Below are positions 1-11,600 of a DNA stretch of 64,000 nucleotides, one piece after another (the stretch's first letter is position 1; each line of letters begins with the position of its first letter). The stretch comes from Lolium rigidum (lineage: Eukaryota; Streptophyta; Magnoliopsida; Poales; Poaceae): the NCBI RefSeq assembly GCF_022539505.1, contig NC_061513.1, positions 175,180,017 to 175,244,016 on the forward strand. The letters run 5' to 3'. The notes under the pieces were generated by a model, which had not been told where the DNA came from, made no database searches, and worked only from the letters and a program-made list of their open reading frames with translations. A program made the translations under genes and the position numbers.

Positions 1-713
1 TAACTTTGGATGACAGATGTTTATCATAATCATGGCGAATCTCGCTCCAGCAGAGAGTTGAGCACGCACAAAGTTATGAATGCGGGGAGCATCTCTGAAT
101 ACCTCTAATAATTCAGGAAGAGTTTTGGGAACCTCATTTCGAGGAAATAAATTCCTATAGACAAGGGTTAATGTCGTCGTGCAAAAACTGAGAAATTCGC
201 GCACTTGGCAAGCACGGTCTTGGAACCTAACAATTTGTTGGGTTCGTTCAGGAGTGGCCCAGAACAAACAGCCATGGTTAAGGGAGAGATTGACAAGAAG
301 ATTTGTTCTCTCGTTCACTCTTTGATCTTCGGCAGCAGCATCAAGAACCGAGCCTATTAAGCACCAAGGCAAAAAATTTGAAGAAAGGCACAGCAAAATA
401 AAGAGAAGGCATCATGAGATCGCAAAAACGTACCTAACATATCTGTGCTAGCTTCCAGCATCAGCTCAAGCATACTATTTTCTCGGGTCGTGGCTCCCTT
501 CGCTTCTAATACAGCGAGCATCCTTGGCAGCCATAGCTTCTTTGGTTTGTTGGAGAGCAAGTTTTTCTTGCTCAGATGCTTTCCGAGATTGTTCCATCAT
601 TGCCGTAGTTTGTTTCTTCATAGATTGAAGTTGTTGTCGAAGTTCTTGCAAATCTTCCGACAAATGTCTGCTTGACGAACCTTCGAGGGGATTATGGTCG
701 ACTAGTACTTTCT
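1..713 (-). pseudogene. Antisense ORF, second part (coiled-coil and helical region), Tat Gypsy element
   Basis: Read on the minus strand, roughly 663-475 encodes a charged coiled-coil stretch (LQELRQQLQSMKKQ... then a run of K, E, Q and A). It is followed in another frame by a helical segment with MLELMLEASTDMLG. Near the left edge the frame reads IHNFVRAQLSAGARFAMIMI, followed by a CHPKL-like end. I recognise this order as typical of the C-terminal half of the antisense proteins of grass Tat Gypsy elements. Frames change between the pieces and the window edge cuts the end, so this is a truncated pseudogene. It follows the other antisense ORF on the same strand after a stop at 962. The function of the protein is not known to me. 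Confidence 0.5.
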
Positions 714-961
714 TCGAGAAGGAAGATGCAGGTGAAGCAGCGGCGAAGTAGGAGGGGTCGAGTAATTATCAAATATTAAGCTGGAAAAGAGAGTCCCAGG
801 ATCAATGATAAGAACGAAGAGGAATTTCATTACTTTCTAGAAAATTTACACGGACATTACAAAAGAAGTTCTACGGAGGGACTAACGAGTAAGCGTCGCC
901 AAGGCTAAAATGGCGACAAGAGCAAAAGAAACAGAGAAAGAAAAAACAAGGAGGCATGCAA

Positions 962-3695
962 CTAGACCTCCGGCCTCGATGAGCTAGGAGTCGAAGCTGG
1001 CTTGATCCCGAGATACGCCAAGATTTTCTTTGTGTTGGGTTTGGCTGCCTTAATCAGCGACCTCCATCTCGATCGCTCTATCTGCTCGGTGTCGCCAACT
1101 TTCGCCCGATCGATAGTTTGCTGGCTATCGGCAACCAAGGCAACAGTGTTTTCAACGGCGACCTTCATATTCTCATGACGCACCCTCAGACCAAGATCTT
1201 CTGATGGATTAAAGCACTTGGCCAAGTTAAGGAAAGTCACGGGTTCCTCCTTCTTTGGGAAGAAATAGGGAAAGAGCAGCGACAGCCCTGCTTTGGCATG
1301 ATCAATGCCTTCGCGTGCCTCTGACCCATGAAACTCGAGGAATGAAAGGGCGTCAAGAAGGGCATCATTTTCGGGTTCTTCAAGTTCAAACTCTTGAGCT
1401 GTTCTATCTGTCAAGAAAGAAACTTATTGAGCAACAAATGAATGCAGAGAAGAAAATACAAAGGATATGAAGTGGTTCAGATACTTACTGAGGAAGCGGC
1501 GACTTTGCGTCCTTATACGCTTAAGGATCGCTTCCTCGCGAGCAGATTGTGCAGCTATGTGCTCGCTCAGCGAATTCTCGGCAGCGTGAAGTCTCTTTCT
1601 AAGATCTTCGACACCCAGCAGCTTCAGTCTTGGCCTTATCAGCCTCTGCTCTAGCTTGAACAGCGTCCAACTCGGCCTTCTTACGAGCCTCTTCACTTTG
1701 CTCTAATTTTTGAGCTAGTGCATTGGAACGCTCGTTGATAGCCGCCAATTTCTCTGCCAAGAAAGATAGAATTTTGTTAAAATATCGACAACAAAGGAGT
1801 AACAGAGTAATGGTAAAAAGAAAGCGACAAGGCATCACCTTTCAGTTTGGTGAGCATATTCACGATACCCAATGAATTGAGCACCGATGCGAATAAGCTC
1901 TTTGATCATGGGCTGTTAAGGAAAGAAAAAGACAAAGCAAGAAAAATTTCGGTATGAGAAAAATATAATGGCATTTAGAAGCAAACAGAGGAAGTACAGA
2001 CAGTGACAAGAGTATGGAGAACTTACATCATCCAAGAGAGGGTTCGAAGAGCTACTCAATTGGAGACTTGGCTCCGGGATTGCTTCAGTCCTTGCCCTTT
2101 TCGGCGAAGGGACAAGGGGGCTCGAAGGAGGAGTAGATGTGCCGACATTTTGTTGAGGAGGCGACGATTCTTCTCCTTCAACGGGCTTCTCCGAAATAAC
2201 TAAAGTATGTGACGTACTCGTTCGAGCAGCCACATCCAAAGTTGGTGTTTCTTCATCCTCATCACTGTGGAAAAAGGTGGCAGCATAAAAAGCAGTGCCA
2301 GTAAAATTCTTCGAATAGAAAAATAAAAAGAAACAAGGAAACTTACGAGCTGATGAGACTCTCGATATATGGATCATAAGCTGCCTTTCGCGGTGAAGGG
2401 GCAGCTTCTTCGGGTTTGGAAGTCCCGGAATCTTCGACATTGCTCCTTTTCCTTTTGTTCTTTGGAGAAACAGCAGGAGGAGGAGATTGTGCTGATGTAG
2501 TACCTTCAGAGGCAGCATCCTTTTCAATAGATCCCGCAGATTTTCGGGAATCTGCGGGTTCATTCACAAAAGAGGGGCTTCTTGGTTGTCATCGGCGACA
2601 ACGGCCCTTTCCTCGACATCTCCACCCTCAGGAAGAGGAGGAAGAGAATCCATAGTAGGATGGTTCTGCAGAAAAATAACGACAAAAGAAAAAATTAGAG
2701 AGATATCAATGAGATGCAGGAAAAATTCGGAACAAGATAAAAACTCGAGAAGACAAAATACCTTGGGGAGAGGATTGGTGGAGCTGTATGGTTCCACGCG
2801 GCAAGAGGAAGGAATAGGATCCCTCTTGCTCGCGAGGAAATTCTTCGAATAAGCTTTTCCAAGTCCTTCACGGAAAGATCATTGGAGAGCCTATTGGCGT
2901 CATTGACACCAGACATATGTCCAAAGGGGATTTTTGCGAGCCTCGAAGAGGCTGCACTCTAATCCTAAGAAAGTAGGCAGTGATTTGGACACCAGACAGC
3001 TCTTTGCCTCGAGTATTTTGAAGCTGATGAATACGAGACATAAGTGCTTCTGTCGCCTTTTTCTCTTCTTCGGAAGCTTCAGCATCCCAGGAACGGCGGC
3101 GTTGAATTTTGGCACTTCCGTCAAAAGGGACTATGTTGTGCTCTACAGAGTTGGCACTTTCTTCGTGTATATAGAGCCACCTTTTGCGCCATCCTTGGAC
3201 AGAATCAGGAAATTTGACGTCGAAATAATCAACGTCAGTTCGGACACAGATAACAACACCACCTATGTTATAAGTGGCGTTGTGGGAGCCATTGCGGCGG
3301 AGGCGAGAAAATGCGTTTCCAAAGAACCCAATTAGGAGTGATTCCAAGGAAGCATTCGCACGGTGTGATGAAAATAGAAATATGAAGGATGGAATTAGGG
3401 TCAGCTGGTGCAGCTGAATCCCATAGACAAAGAGAAGGCCGCGGAGGAAATCGTGAATTGGGGTAGAAAGGCCGCGGATGAGATGATCAACGAAACTAAC
3501 CCGGTACTCCATTGGAGGGTTGGGGTAGCTTTCTTCGCTAGGAAAGCGGATGGCGTCTTCTTTCTTCATCAAGCCAAGCCTCTTCAGCATGTTGACATCT
3601 TGATTGGAGATTTTAGATCTCTCCCACTCAAGATCTTCAGCAGCCATCTTGGATTCTGGAGTACTGTGGCGAGTGAGTCGTGTGCGCGGTGGCAT
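962..3695 (-). pseudogene. Antisense 'putative gypsy-type transposon' protein, degenerate
   Basis: The likely start is the ATG at 3695 (MPPRTRLTRH). The conserved core follows: YPNPPMEYRVSFVDHLIRG, HDFLRGLLFVYGIQLHQL, then PNSILHISIFIT and PNWVLWKRIF in a second frame, then NATYNIGGVVICV and KRWLYIHEESANSVEHNIVP. A low-complexity Ser/Pro/Glu middle (about 2560-2100) and a coiled-coil lead to a C-terminus with LFPYFFPKKEEPVTFLNLA and a final TPSSSRPEV before the stop at 962. The family is the one Pfam calls putative gypsy type transposon (PF04195, from memory). At least two compensating frame changes break the conserved core near 3320-3390. GT/AG-like interruptions downstream may be introns, as in related annotated copies. 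Role unknown; the protein is antisense to the retrotransposon itself. Confidence 0.65.
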
Positions 3696-4128
3696 CAAAG
3701 GCACTCGGAAAAAGTAATGCTTGTGCGTGCGGAAGATCAAACAGAGTTGGGCGCAAGGGAAGATTTTGCAGAGGGGAACAATGCGCGGCGCAAGCGAAGG
3801 AGTAAACCGAGGTTGAAGAAAGGTTTATATAGGATTCGGGCGAAGCAGTGCACCGTTGGATGAAGAAATCCTGTGGTGAAAAAAGGATCTTGTAGATACA
3901 AGGGTTTTACTGCGATGGAATGGAACAGGCGTTACCGTACGTGCGCCAGGAAAAGCGGAGGACGTGTGTCCCCCACTTGCACGACGTGTCAACGAGGTGG
4001 AAATAATGGACCCACAAGGCAGCAAAGTCCTGACTATTAATAGAGATGAAGTGAATTTGACAAAGGAAAGTATGTCGACAAGAAAAAATAAAAGAAGAAT
4101 GGCGACAGGAGAAGTTATTTGAATACTT

Positions 4129-4447
4129 CGGGAGCCTTTGGTCAAATACAAGTTTTTGCCCAAATGCTCGGGGGCTACTTCGATAAAAGTAAAATTTCGA
4201 CTATGGCAATATAGAAATTGCGGGAGCCTACAACCAAGCACAAGTTCGTGGTTGTAGCCTCGGGGGCTACTCCCATCAGGAGCGCTGTTCGCGCACCCGA
4301 GGGATATATATAAAAATAAAATAAAAAAAAAGAGAGAGAGAATATAGCGACAAGGTGGATTAAAATGTTGAGCCTACAACCAAGCACAAGTTCTTGGCTG
4401 TAACCTCGGGGGCTACTCCCATCGGGAACGCTGTTCGCGTGCCCGAT
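4129..4447 (+). repeat. Short tandem repeats with embedded purine tracts
   Basis: Two near-identical 78-80 bp units (4222-4300 and 4370-4447) share GAGCCTACAACCAAGCACAA, then CTCGGGGGCTACTCCCATC and GCTGTTCGCG. A third, more diverged unit lies at 4129-4190. Each repeats the CTCGGGGGCTACT block that also precedes the LTR at 5058-5070. Such arrays just upstream of the 3' LTR are common in grass Tat elements. Spacers between units are A-rich and of unequal length. Confidence 0.7.
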
Positions 4448-5057
4448 GAAATTAAAAAAGGAAAAGGAAGAAAGATAGAAAAGCAAGAGAGTATATTTCG
4501 AGTTATAATTAACTCTACATATACTCCCATCGGGAGATTAATATAAGTCATATTTGACTCGATAAAATGTGCCATTCCAACAGCCGGAAAAGCACTCGAC
4601 AATATATTCTCAGAACGCCAAAGTTGCGATCAATTTCTGAATGCCGCAAATTTGCGAAGGTAAGACCCCAGATCCGTTCTGTTGGGCGTGGCATCGCCTA
4701 AGACTGCGCTCTGCTACTTTTATCCGTATCAACAGGTACGAAGAAAAATCCTAACGGACGCGTTAGGTACTCGATAAATTTGACTGGGACTCGACAGAAT
4801 GGTAAGACCTTAAGCGGCACCTGTCGGAGTTTGTACCAGTATCCCGAGATCATGTCCAGGGACGTGATCTTGAAGTAGGTTTTTGCGGATTGCCACTAGA
4901 GCAGTTAACTAGTACCTGATCCGTCAGATGAACTAGCCCCAACTACCAGTATCCCTGTACAATATAGAAATTTATATGAAGAAATATAGAAAAGTTTAAG
5001 TTGTCAAATAAAAATAAACAGTGGAGATTTTCCCTGACTCTACGATTCAAGCAAAAT
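4448..5057. other. Untranslated 3' region of the Tat element
   Basis: This stretch lies between the tandem repeats and the LTR. I see no open frame of note and no recognisable domain. It contains one more ACTCCCATCGGGAGA fragment near 4524, a partial echo of the tandem unit. Confidence 0.5.
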
Positions 5058-5069
5058 CTCGGGGGCTAC
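5058..5069 (+). promoter_or_regulatory. Polypurine tract (plus-strand primer) of the Tat element
   Basis: CTCGGGGGCTAC lies immediately 5' of the TG that opens the LTR at 5070. In LTR elements this is where plus-strand DNA synthesis is primed. The assignment rests on its position and on the same motif in the upstream repeats. Confidence 0.55.
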
Positions 5070-5453
5070 TGACATAGGCATCCCAAATGGGCCTGCCGAA
5101 GATAGTACCCGGGGTTTAATGAAGGCCCACTACCCGAAGAATAAAAAGATTCGGGAGCCCAAGATATATTAAGGAAAGTAGAGTTGTAATAGGAAGTGTT
5201 GTTTGTAATCTGGCGGGATGAGTTAGAAACCGTCCCGGACTCTGTAACTTGTACAAAACGAAACCCTCGGCTCCGCCTCTTATATAAAGGGGGAGTCGAG
5301 GGACGAAGAGATCATCGAATCATTGTTCACAAACCCTAGTTTCCATAATCGTCGAGTACTTTTCGGCTGAAACCTTCGAGATCTACTTACCCTCTACTTC
5401 TAACTAAACCCTAGCCTATAACCCGTAGGCATTGACAAGTTAATCCCTTGTCA
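5070..5453 (+). mobile_element. 3' LTR of the Tat Gypsy element
   Basis: The segment begins TGACATAGGC after the purine tract and ends CCTTGTCA. It contains a TATA box (TATATAAA, 5281-5288) followed by AAACCCTAG-type leader sequence, as expected for a functional LTR promoter and R-U5 region. About 384 bp. The 3' boundary is inferred from the CA end just before GTTGGGGAC, which resembles the start of a primer-binding region. Confidence 0.55.
5281..5288 (+). promoter_or_regulatory. TATA box in the LTR
   Basis: TATATAAA lies in a GC-richer context (GGCTCCGCCTCT before, GGGGGAGTCGAG after) about 210 bp into the LTR. This is the usual place for the U3 promoter. Confidence 0.5.
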
Positions 5454-5641
5454 GTTGGGGACACAAGAGACTTCTTGTATCGTAATTGCAGGGTTGCTTG
5501 AGAGGGATATCTTTGACCTCTAACTCCCTGAGTTCGATAAACCTTGGGTGATTCACTTAAGGGAAACTTGCCGCTGTTCTACAAACCTCTGCTCTTGGAG
5601 GCCCAACACTGTCTACAGGAATAGAAGCGTGCGTAGACATC
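5454..5641 (+). mobile_element. LTR-end or leader fragment of a second grass retrotransposon
   Basis: The sequence from GACACAAGAGACTTCTTG to AGCGTGCGTAGACATCA looks, from memory, like the terminal part of a common Triticeae retrotransposon LTR or leader (GCTCTTGGAGGCCCAACACTG). It sits directly after GTTGGGG, a decayed primer-binding-like sequence. It stops abruptly at 5641, where a minus-strand Copia gag fragment begins. Either this is the true end of the Tat LTR and leader, or a second element was joined here. I cannot decide without alignment. Confidence 0.4.
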
Positions 5642-6044
5642 AGCTATATGCTTCTCGAACTTCTCACCAAGTCCAAGAGAAGAGAGTTGATGAGAGCGCG
5701 ATCTTCGACATGATCACCGAGCTCCCGGAGTTCGTCGCCGATCGCCTTGATGCGTTGACATAAAACGGTGATCGGAGAATTGTCTTGTCTGCTAGTGCGT
5801 AGCTCGATGTGAAGCGCACTGATATGCATGTCAGAGTTGTCCTAGAATAGTTGCTAAAGAGAGGCCCAAAGCTTAGCGGCGGTGGCATCATTGTTGGAGA
5901 CAAGGTTGAAGAGCTCGGTGGAGATCCAAGTGTATATCCATTGGATGACCGTGAAGTCGTCCTTTACTCAACGAGGATCGGTAGGCCGTGGTGTAGAAGA
6001 TGGGTGGATGTGGTGGCGGAGACTGCAACGGCCAAGTTGGACAT
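5642..6044 (-). pseudogene. Copia gag fragment (UBN2/retrotran_gag type), broken
   Basis: The likely start is ATG at 6044 (MSNLAVAVSATTSTHLL). In shifting frames it continues with a WIYTWISTELFNLV-like stretch, then ISALHIELRTSRQDNSPI, then VLCQRIKAIGDELRELGDHV and DRALINSLLLDLV. This is the classical plant Copia gag order: a WI..TIS.dL motif, a LH...LR segment, and a YC..mK...D.L..lG.pv..r.lv...L pattern. Internal stops and at least one frameshift are present. It encodes only the N-terminal capsid-like part. Confidence 0.6.
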
Positions 6045-6324
6045 GAAGAGATGGTGTCAATGGTAGAAGTTTTGGGCGGCGAGATCAAGCGAGATCGGAA
6101 TAAATGGTGAGATATCTGCGGTTTTATCTGCTGGGGAAAGTTGATGTGGTTGGGGAATTTGGTGAGGAGTAATAGGATTTTGGGTAGAGGAGGAAGAGGA
6201 GAGAGGTGGAGCTCTAGCGGCGCGGAACTTACCCACGGTGAAGAGGGGCCGAGACGACGGCGGTGGAGGTGTTGGCGGCGGAGCTATGCCGAGGGCAAAA
6301 ACCTAGGAATCGATACCATAATAA

Positions 6325-6579
6325 TTGGAGAATAATAGTTGTACTGATTGATGCCTCGATGGGCTGTTTATATGGAGTACATGTCTCGGGGTCCAGGAAT
6401 ACTAGAGATAGATTACAACTCAAACTACCAAATAGAATATACTCTAATATTCCCAAAGAAGAAGCAAACTCCCTACTCAACGATGATCCGACTCATACAA
6501 TACTCCTTGGATCCGAAAATAGAGCTAAACGAACGAGTCTTGGAGCTCTAGCTGCTTATATAGCTAGGGGTTCTTGACA
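6325..6579 (-). mobile_element. Copia 5' LTR, minus strand
   Basis: On the minus strand the segment starts TGTCAAGAACCCC at 6579 and ends CCA near 6325, just before a TGGTATC primer-binding-like site at about 6318-6311. It is short (about 255 bp) but fits a plant Copia LTR using initiator-Met tRNA as primer. Exact ends are inferred because the partner LTR is absent. Confidence 0.45.
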
Positions 6580-6922
6580 AGTGATCAAATCTGCTCTTGG
6601 TGCTGTATGTGGGAACGGTACATGATAAGACTTGGCACACTAGCATAGTAGGGACTTTGAGGAGAGAAGGGTTAGTCCATGGTTCATGTGATGAGCTGCT
6701 CATCTATCCCTCCACCTAAGGAGTCTATTTCTTCATGGAATCTTGTCTTTTATTCATCCACCCTTCTCTCTTTTGTAGTAATTACCATGCTTGCCATGAA
6801 CTTTTTGTCACTTTACTTTTCTTGACTCTTGCCCATGCTATGCCGTTTATGTTTAGGTGGGAGCACCATTAAATAAGTCCAACAACATAACTATATATTT
6901 TGGTTTTGCGTGTAACATTTTT
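6580..6922. other. Intergenic, nothing recognised
   Basis: AT-rich sequence upstream of the SINE. No domain, terminal repeat or RNA gene was seen. Confidence 0.4.
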
Positions 6923-7201
6923 GGTCTGGAACCTTTTTTTTTTGTTGAGAAATGCACTATAAATGCAAATGCGCACAAACACACATATACACATTCCTAT
7001 AAATGCATTATCTACCACTACGAACATCTATCTTGAGATTCACAAAATCACCATAACCACCTTCGTAGCTAATAATATACACGTCGTCTCCCACCAAATT
7101 AAATAAATCCAGAAAAAGTATGATCACCCATGTCTAGATCTTGAGCCCGGTTTGATAGGTTTCACAGCAAGAAACCAAACCAACTGAGTTACGCAGTGGT
7201 C
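6923..7201 (-). mobile_element. SINE (tRNA-derived) with poly-A tail, minus strand
   Basis: A T-run at 6934-6943 is the poly-A tail on the minus strand. At the other end the minus strand reads GCGTAACTCAGTTGGTTTGG, a good tRNA A-box, followed by a weak B-box-like region. The flanks TGTAACATTTTT (6911-6922) and TGTAACATGTTT (7202-7213) match at 11 of 12 bases and look like a target-site duplication. It lies about 1.4 kb upstream of the receptor-kinase start codon. Confidence 0.6.
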
Positions 7202-7213
7202 TGTAACATGTTT

Positions 7214-7542
7214 CCTAACATAAATAAACATTAAAAAAATGTATACGTAAAATTGAAGTGGTTTGGGTCACACCGACACATGTCACCGACTAAATAAGCA
7301 AATCAGTGGTAAAACGGCTACTGATAACGACATGCATGCTGCAGCCCCATGCAGAAAGAATAACTTAATCCATCTTTTGAATCATATAGTATATTATCTG
7401 GTAAGCGGTAACAAGTGGTTGACGTAAAAAAAGTTACATGGATGCCAAAACACACAACTTTTTCTATTTGCGCTTCGGCTCAAACAAAGTACGTACAATT
7501 AAAGGGAAAGCATCATATGTATTATTTCTAGGCCAGTTTACC
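7214..7542. other. Distal upstream region of the kinase gene
   Basis: AT-rich sequence with no recognisable repeat or ORF. It may contain regulatory sites of the downstream kinase gene, but none can be named from sequence alone. Confidence 0.35.
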
Positions 7543-7550
7543 TATTTATA
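7543..7550 (+). promoter_or_regulatory. Candidate TATA box of the receptor-kinase gene
   Basis: TATTTATA is followed about 30 bp later by a CT-rich stretch (CTGTCTCCCTCTGG), a common plant transcription-start context. The leader to the ATG would then be about 1 kb and may contain an intron, with a donor-like GTAAGC after 8046 and an acceptor-like GCATGCAG ending near 8562. This is a guess from motif and position only. Confidence 0.3.
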
Positions 7551-8609
7551 CCGAGCTTATCAGCTGCCACTGTCTCCCTCTGGTCTGGTCACATTCGGCT
7601 GAAAGATTGGGAATTGCTAGACGAACAGAACCGGCGTGGCGTACTCTTCTTTTTGCATGGCCGGTGTTGAAAGGGGGCTACTAATTCCCGAATTGTGACT
7701 TGCGTATTGCAAGCTGCCCCTGCCCTAAAAGCTCCTTTAAAGCTCGGAAGGGCAGTTTGAGTGGTAAGGAGTAGCATTCCAGCATCTAATTGGATTCCGC
7801 GAATAGCTTTGTGAAATGATCAGTTTGTAGAGCAAGTCCTTGAGCGAACAACAATGACATGATCATAATCCAGACATGCTTGGTGAGGCTCTTCTCTCTG
7901 CAACAATCAGCACCCAGTTGATGGTCCGGGTACTCAGGGAAGCGAGCTCTTCTTGAGGCTATCCAACTCGATCAGAGTAGACTCGCTCCATTTCCTTGTG
8001 CGCCGGGCCGTCTGGTCCGCCTGCCCACGTTCGGCAGCACATCTGTAAGCTTCTCGATCTTCTTGTTGCGTTTGTATGTTAGTAGATGGTGATTAACTGA
8101 TTATTTCTCTATGCTTTCATCAAACCTCCAGATCAATCGCTTCCAAGTCCCGTTCGTCCATACCCTTTTCAACTCTGCTTGGTGGACGCCAGTCACGCCA
8201 CCGCCTGAGTCGGGAACAAACCATTCTGTCCGTCGATCAGCAGCTCTGCTCTGGTGGATCGACACGGCCGGTCTCCTTCTTGTCCGGTCGCGGTCGACGT
8301 TCTTGCTGTGGCACTTTGAGTAGAGGAGGGTTAGTAATCTTTATTTAGTTGCTTGCTCCAGTTCGTGCTTATTCAGGCTTCGGCCTCTTTCGTTAAACGT
8401 TATTTTCTAGCTGCCCCAGTACACCTTGGATAAATCATGGCCGTGTACAAATCCAGTTTTTTTTTCTAATGACACTTGATCTTATTTGATATTTATCTCT
8501 CATATATGCTACTCTCACGCGAGCATGTATGCTTTGGATAGCTGATTTCACCAGTGCATGCAGGAGCGGCTTGAGGATGTCCAGACCGAGTGAGTGCATG
8601 TCGCCTGCC

Positions 8610-11600
8610 ATGGCTTCGGCTGCAGCACTCGTCCTCAAGCTCACCTTCGTGTTACTGCTACTCTGGTTGCCGTCGGCGGCTCAACCAGGTACCAATACTT
8701 TATCTTCCTTTTTATCGATCGGGAGATTTTATATTGTACATTCTGCTACACATTTCGCATGTAGTGTAGTATATAGAAGATAGAAGGGTTAAAATTGATT
8801 TGTCCCAATTTCGGCCAAAGGACAACTTGGTAATTATGTTAAGGGATCCTTCCATAATAAGTTATTAATCCTAGTTAATTTGTCAACAAAAATCAGTGAA
8901 ATCCCTACGTAGGCGGTAGGCCTCGCACTGAACTCCTAAATATACGGCTTCGGAGAGCTCAGTCGTGCAGCACCACCGGCAGGCGCTTGTAAAGAGTCAA
9001 CTTAATGTAGCAACAAGAAAACTCCATAAGTCAGAACAGTTGCCATAGCCATGCTTGTAAAGAGTCGAGCACTACTTCGTTAATTGTACAGAGAAATTTG
9101 TTGCCTTTGTTGTATTTGACAAAAATCACACAAACAAGTTTGGAGCGTCATTCTGCTTTCATGTCAAAGCTTGACAACATGCTGAGATACAGAACCTGGG
9201 AACAGAACTTAAAGGTACTAAAACACATATACGTCTCACTTAAACAATTGACGAAATGTAGAAGAATTGCGCAAAATTTGTTTGGCTGGTATATTTTTTC
9301 ATGAGCAGATAAAGAGTTCTTGAATGCAACGACAAAATGCTAAATGAAACTGTCAAACGTTTCATTATCCAAACCATCAGGTCAGCATAATATGTTATAC
9401 ATGTTACAACCGTAGTCTCAGACTCTACACTGGATCTCGTCCCGTCGTATCACCGTAAAGAAACAATTTAACTACTCCTGGGCAAAGCTGCCACAATCAG
9501 TTTGGCCTGTTTTCATGATGTTCATTTTTTCCTTCTGCCTCGGCGTTTGCAACTAGCAGGCATTGAAGTATACCATCATATTATGGGACAAATCTTTGGT
9601 ACTTCTCACTCGTTTGCAACTGGTCTCTTCTCCAGCAGGACATAATTTCTTGAGAGGCGGAAGAACATGAGATGATTCGGCGAATATACTATCCGAAGGT
9701 CCCTTTGATGGGATAAAATATCTGAAACCTATTTTTTTCAATTCCAGCTATGGAAGTTCTTCATAAATAGAAGCGTAACTGATTGGTGCTGCAACGACAG
9801 AGATGAGAATGAGTACATGTTTTACGAGTTCTCACTTCTCAAGTTAAAGGTCCAAATTGGTTTCATCAGGCACACAGTAATGATATTCAGAAAAACACTA
9901 TCATGTATGACTCCATTTAACAATAGAAGCGATGTCAACTTGTCCTATGATATTCAAGTACCATATAAACCCTCCGAATACCAAATACAGATTGTAAATA
10001 ATAGCAGGTTAAGATAATGAACAACAAAGCCATACCACAAACTCACCAAGGTTCATCAGCTAGGGTATTTTTCTATTTGTGCTTGCTAATTTGCGACTCG
10101 TTTCGGGGATCAAAGATAACATTCCGTATGAACACATTATCTGGATCATCGACCATTAAATTAAAAAATGCAATAATCACTCTCTAAATCATTATTAAAC
10201 AGGCCAGTAGAGAGTTACAGTAAATACAATCATAACTACTTCAATATAAACATGTTTGTTCAGATGAAATAGTAATCAAGTCACTTGTATTAGCCAATCC
10301 ATCTAGATTGACTTCTTACATCAATTGTTCGCTCTAGTACAAAAAAAAAAGCATGCACATGAATTCTCAAATTTATGCGTGGCCATTTGCTCTAACCATG
10401 AATCAACTATCCCATCAGAATTCAGGAGCCGGATCAAACACCAAAATGGGATGCAATCAAATACCACAACGGAATCTAGAATGCATAGACATAAAATGTT
10501 AGTGAAAGGGGGGATTTTTACCGGTATGAGGTGGGCTTATCGGTGTCGGAGGACGAATCAGAAATGACATGTCAGGAGTTTTGGCCAAAAAACTAGCGGA
10601 CGACACACAAAACAAGTAGCAGCAGCGGGTTAAGACTGGAACCTGGCCTTTCAGGAGGACTCGGAAATGTCCTCGCGGACCCACTTGAGCTCTTCCATCC
10701 GGTCGTCGGCCAGGAGCGCCCGTCGGTGCTCGGCGTGACGCGGGTGCCTGGGCTCCCCTGAAGCGAGCGAGTGCAGCCAGAGCTACTTCGAAATAGAGGG
10801 GAGAGTAGAGGTAAAAGGAGAAGTGCCTGCCTCTGCTGGCCCCGCGCGCTGCCGCCCCCGCGGGAAGCTCCGACCATGGCAAATGTGGCGGCGGGTTAAG
10901 GCTGAGTTGCAGAGTACGGCAAATGCTGCAAGACGAAGGCGCACGGCGAAACGCGGGGGATCGACGGAGTTGCGGGGTGCTTGGAGGATTAGACGGTGGC
11001 ACCCGGCCGCGGCGACGGGTTGTAGTAGGCGGCGACCATGGCGTACGGGATGGGGGAAGAAAATGATCGCAAAATTCTTGTCCTTTTAGATCCTGACTTA
11101 AGATTTATATTATTTTTAAAATATTAAACTATGTCAAATTTAACCAAATTTGAACCAAAAAAATATTAACATGGAAAATACAAATTAATATTGTTAGATA
11201 AATAATGAAATGTATTTTTATATGGTATCTATTAAATACTCCCTCCGATCTATATTAATTGTCACTAATATAAATGTATCAAGACATATCTCACTTCTAG
11301 ATACATCCATACTAGTGGCAAGTCATATGAATCAAAGGAAGTATCATATTTATTGATAGATTTTTTTTTAAATTTTGATCAAACTTTATTTGGTTTAACT
11401 TTTAACAAAATATAAGACTTAAGCTTGGAATGGAGGTAGTAAGGAATAAACAAAAGATTTTTTTTATGATGTACATCCCTAAGGCATACATTACTATTTG
11501 TATTCGTAAACATAACAATACAAAGTTGGTAAGCATATAAACAACATAAGGCAAAGACATCTAAAAAACATAAAGCAAGGAGGATACAAGAGTTGTACTT

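Larger units (their letters stand above)
1..5453 (+). mobile_element. 3' part of a Tat-lineage Gypsy LTR retrotransposon
   Basis: This block reads on the + strand as the region between pol and the 3' LTR of a Gypsy element. It ends in a purine-rich tract (CTCGGGGGCTAC, about 5058-5069) directly followed by a TG...CA LTR. Inside lie antisense ORFs of the 'putative gypsy-type transposon' family, followed toward the LTR by short tandem repeats that each contain a copy of the purine tract. Known fact: Tat-lineage grass elements carry extra antisense ORFs between integrase and the 3' LTR. Inference: gag, pol and the 5' LTR lie outside the window to the left. All ORFs are broken, so the copy is dead. 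Confidence 0.7.
5642..6579 (-). mobile_element. 5' part of a Copia LTR retrotransposon, minus strand
   Basis: Reading the minus strand from 6579 there is an LTR-like sequence (TGTCAAGAACCCC...), then a primer-binding site resembling TATGGTATC followed by CCTAGG, then a GC-rich leader, then a gag ORF. This order is that of the 5' end of a Copia element. The element is cut at 5642 by the neighbouring LTR end, so the rest of gag and all of pol are missing. Confidence 0.6.

Noticed and set aside
7160..7201. tRNA gene suggested by an A-box-like GTAACTCAGTTGG
   Set aside because: No cloverleaf can be formed. The sequence continues into a SINE body with a poly-A tail.
8529..8609. Longer N-terminus for the kinase from the upstream ATG at 8529
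   Set aside because: It would place about 27 polar residues before the hydrophobic signal sequence. The ATGs at 8598 and 8610 give a proper signal peptide, and 8610 gives the cleanest one.
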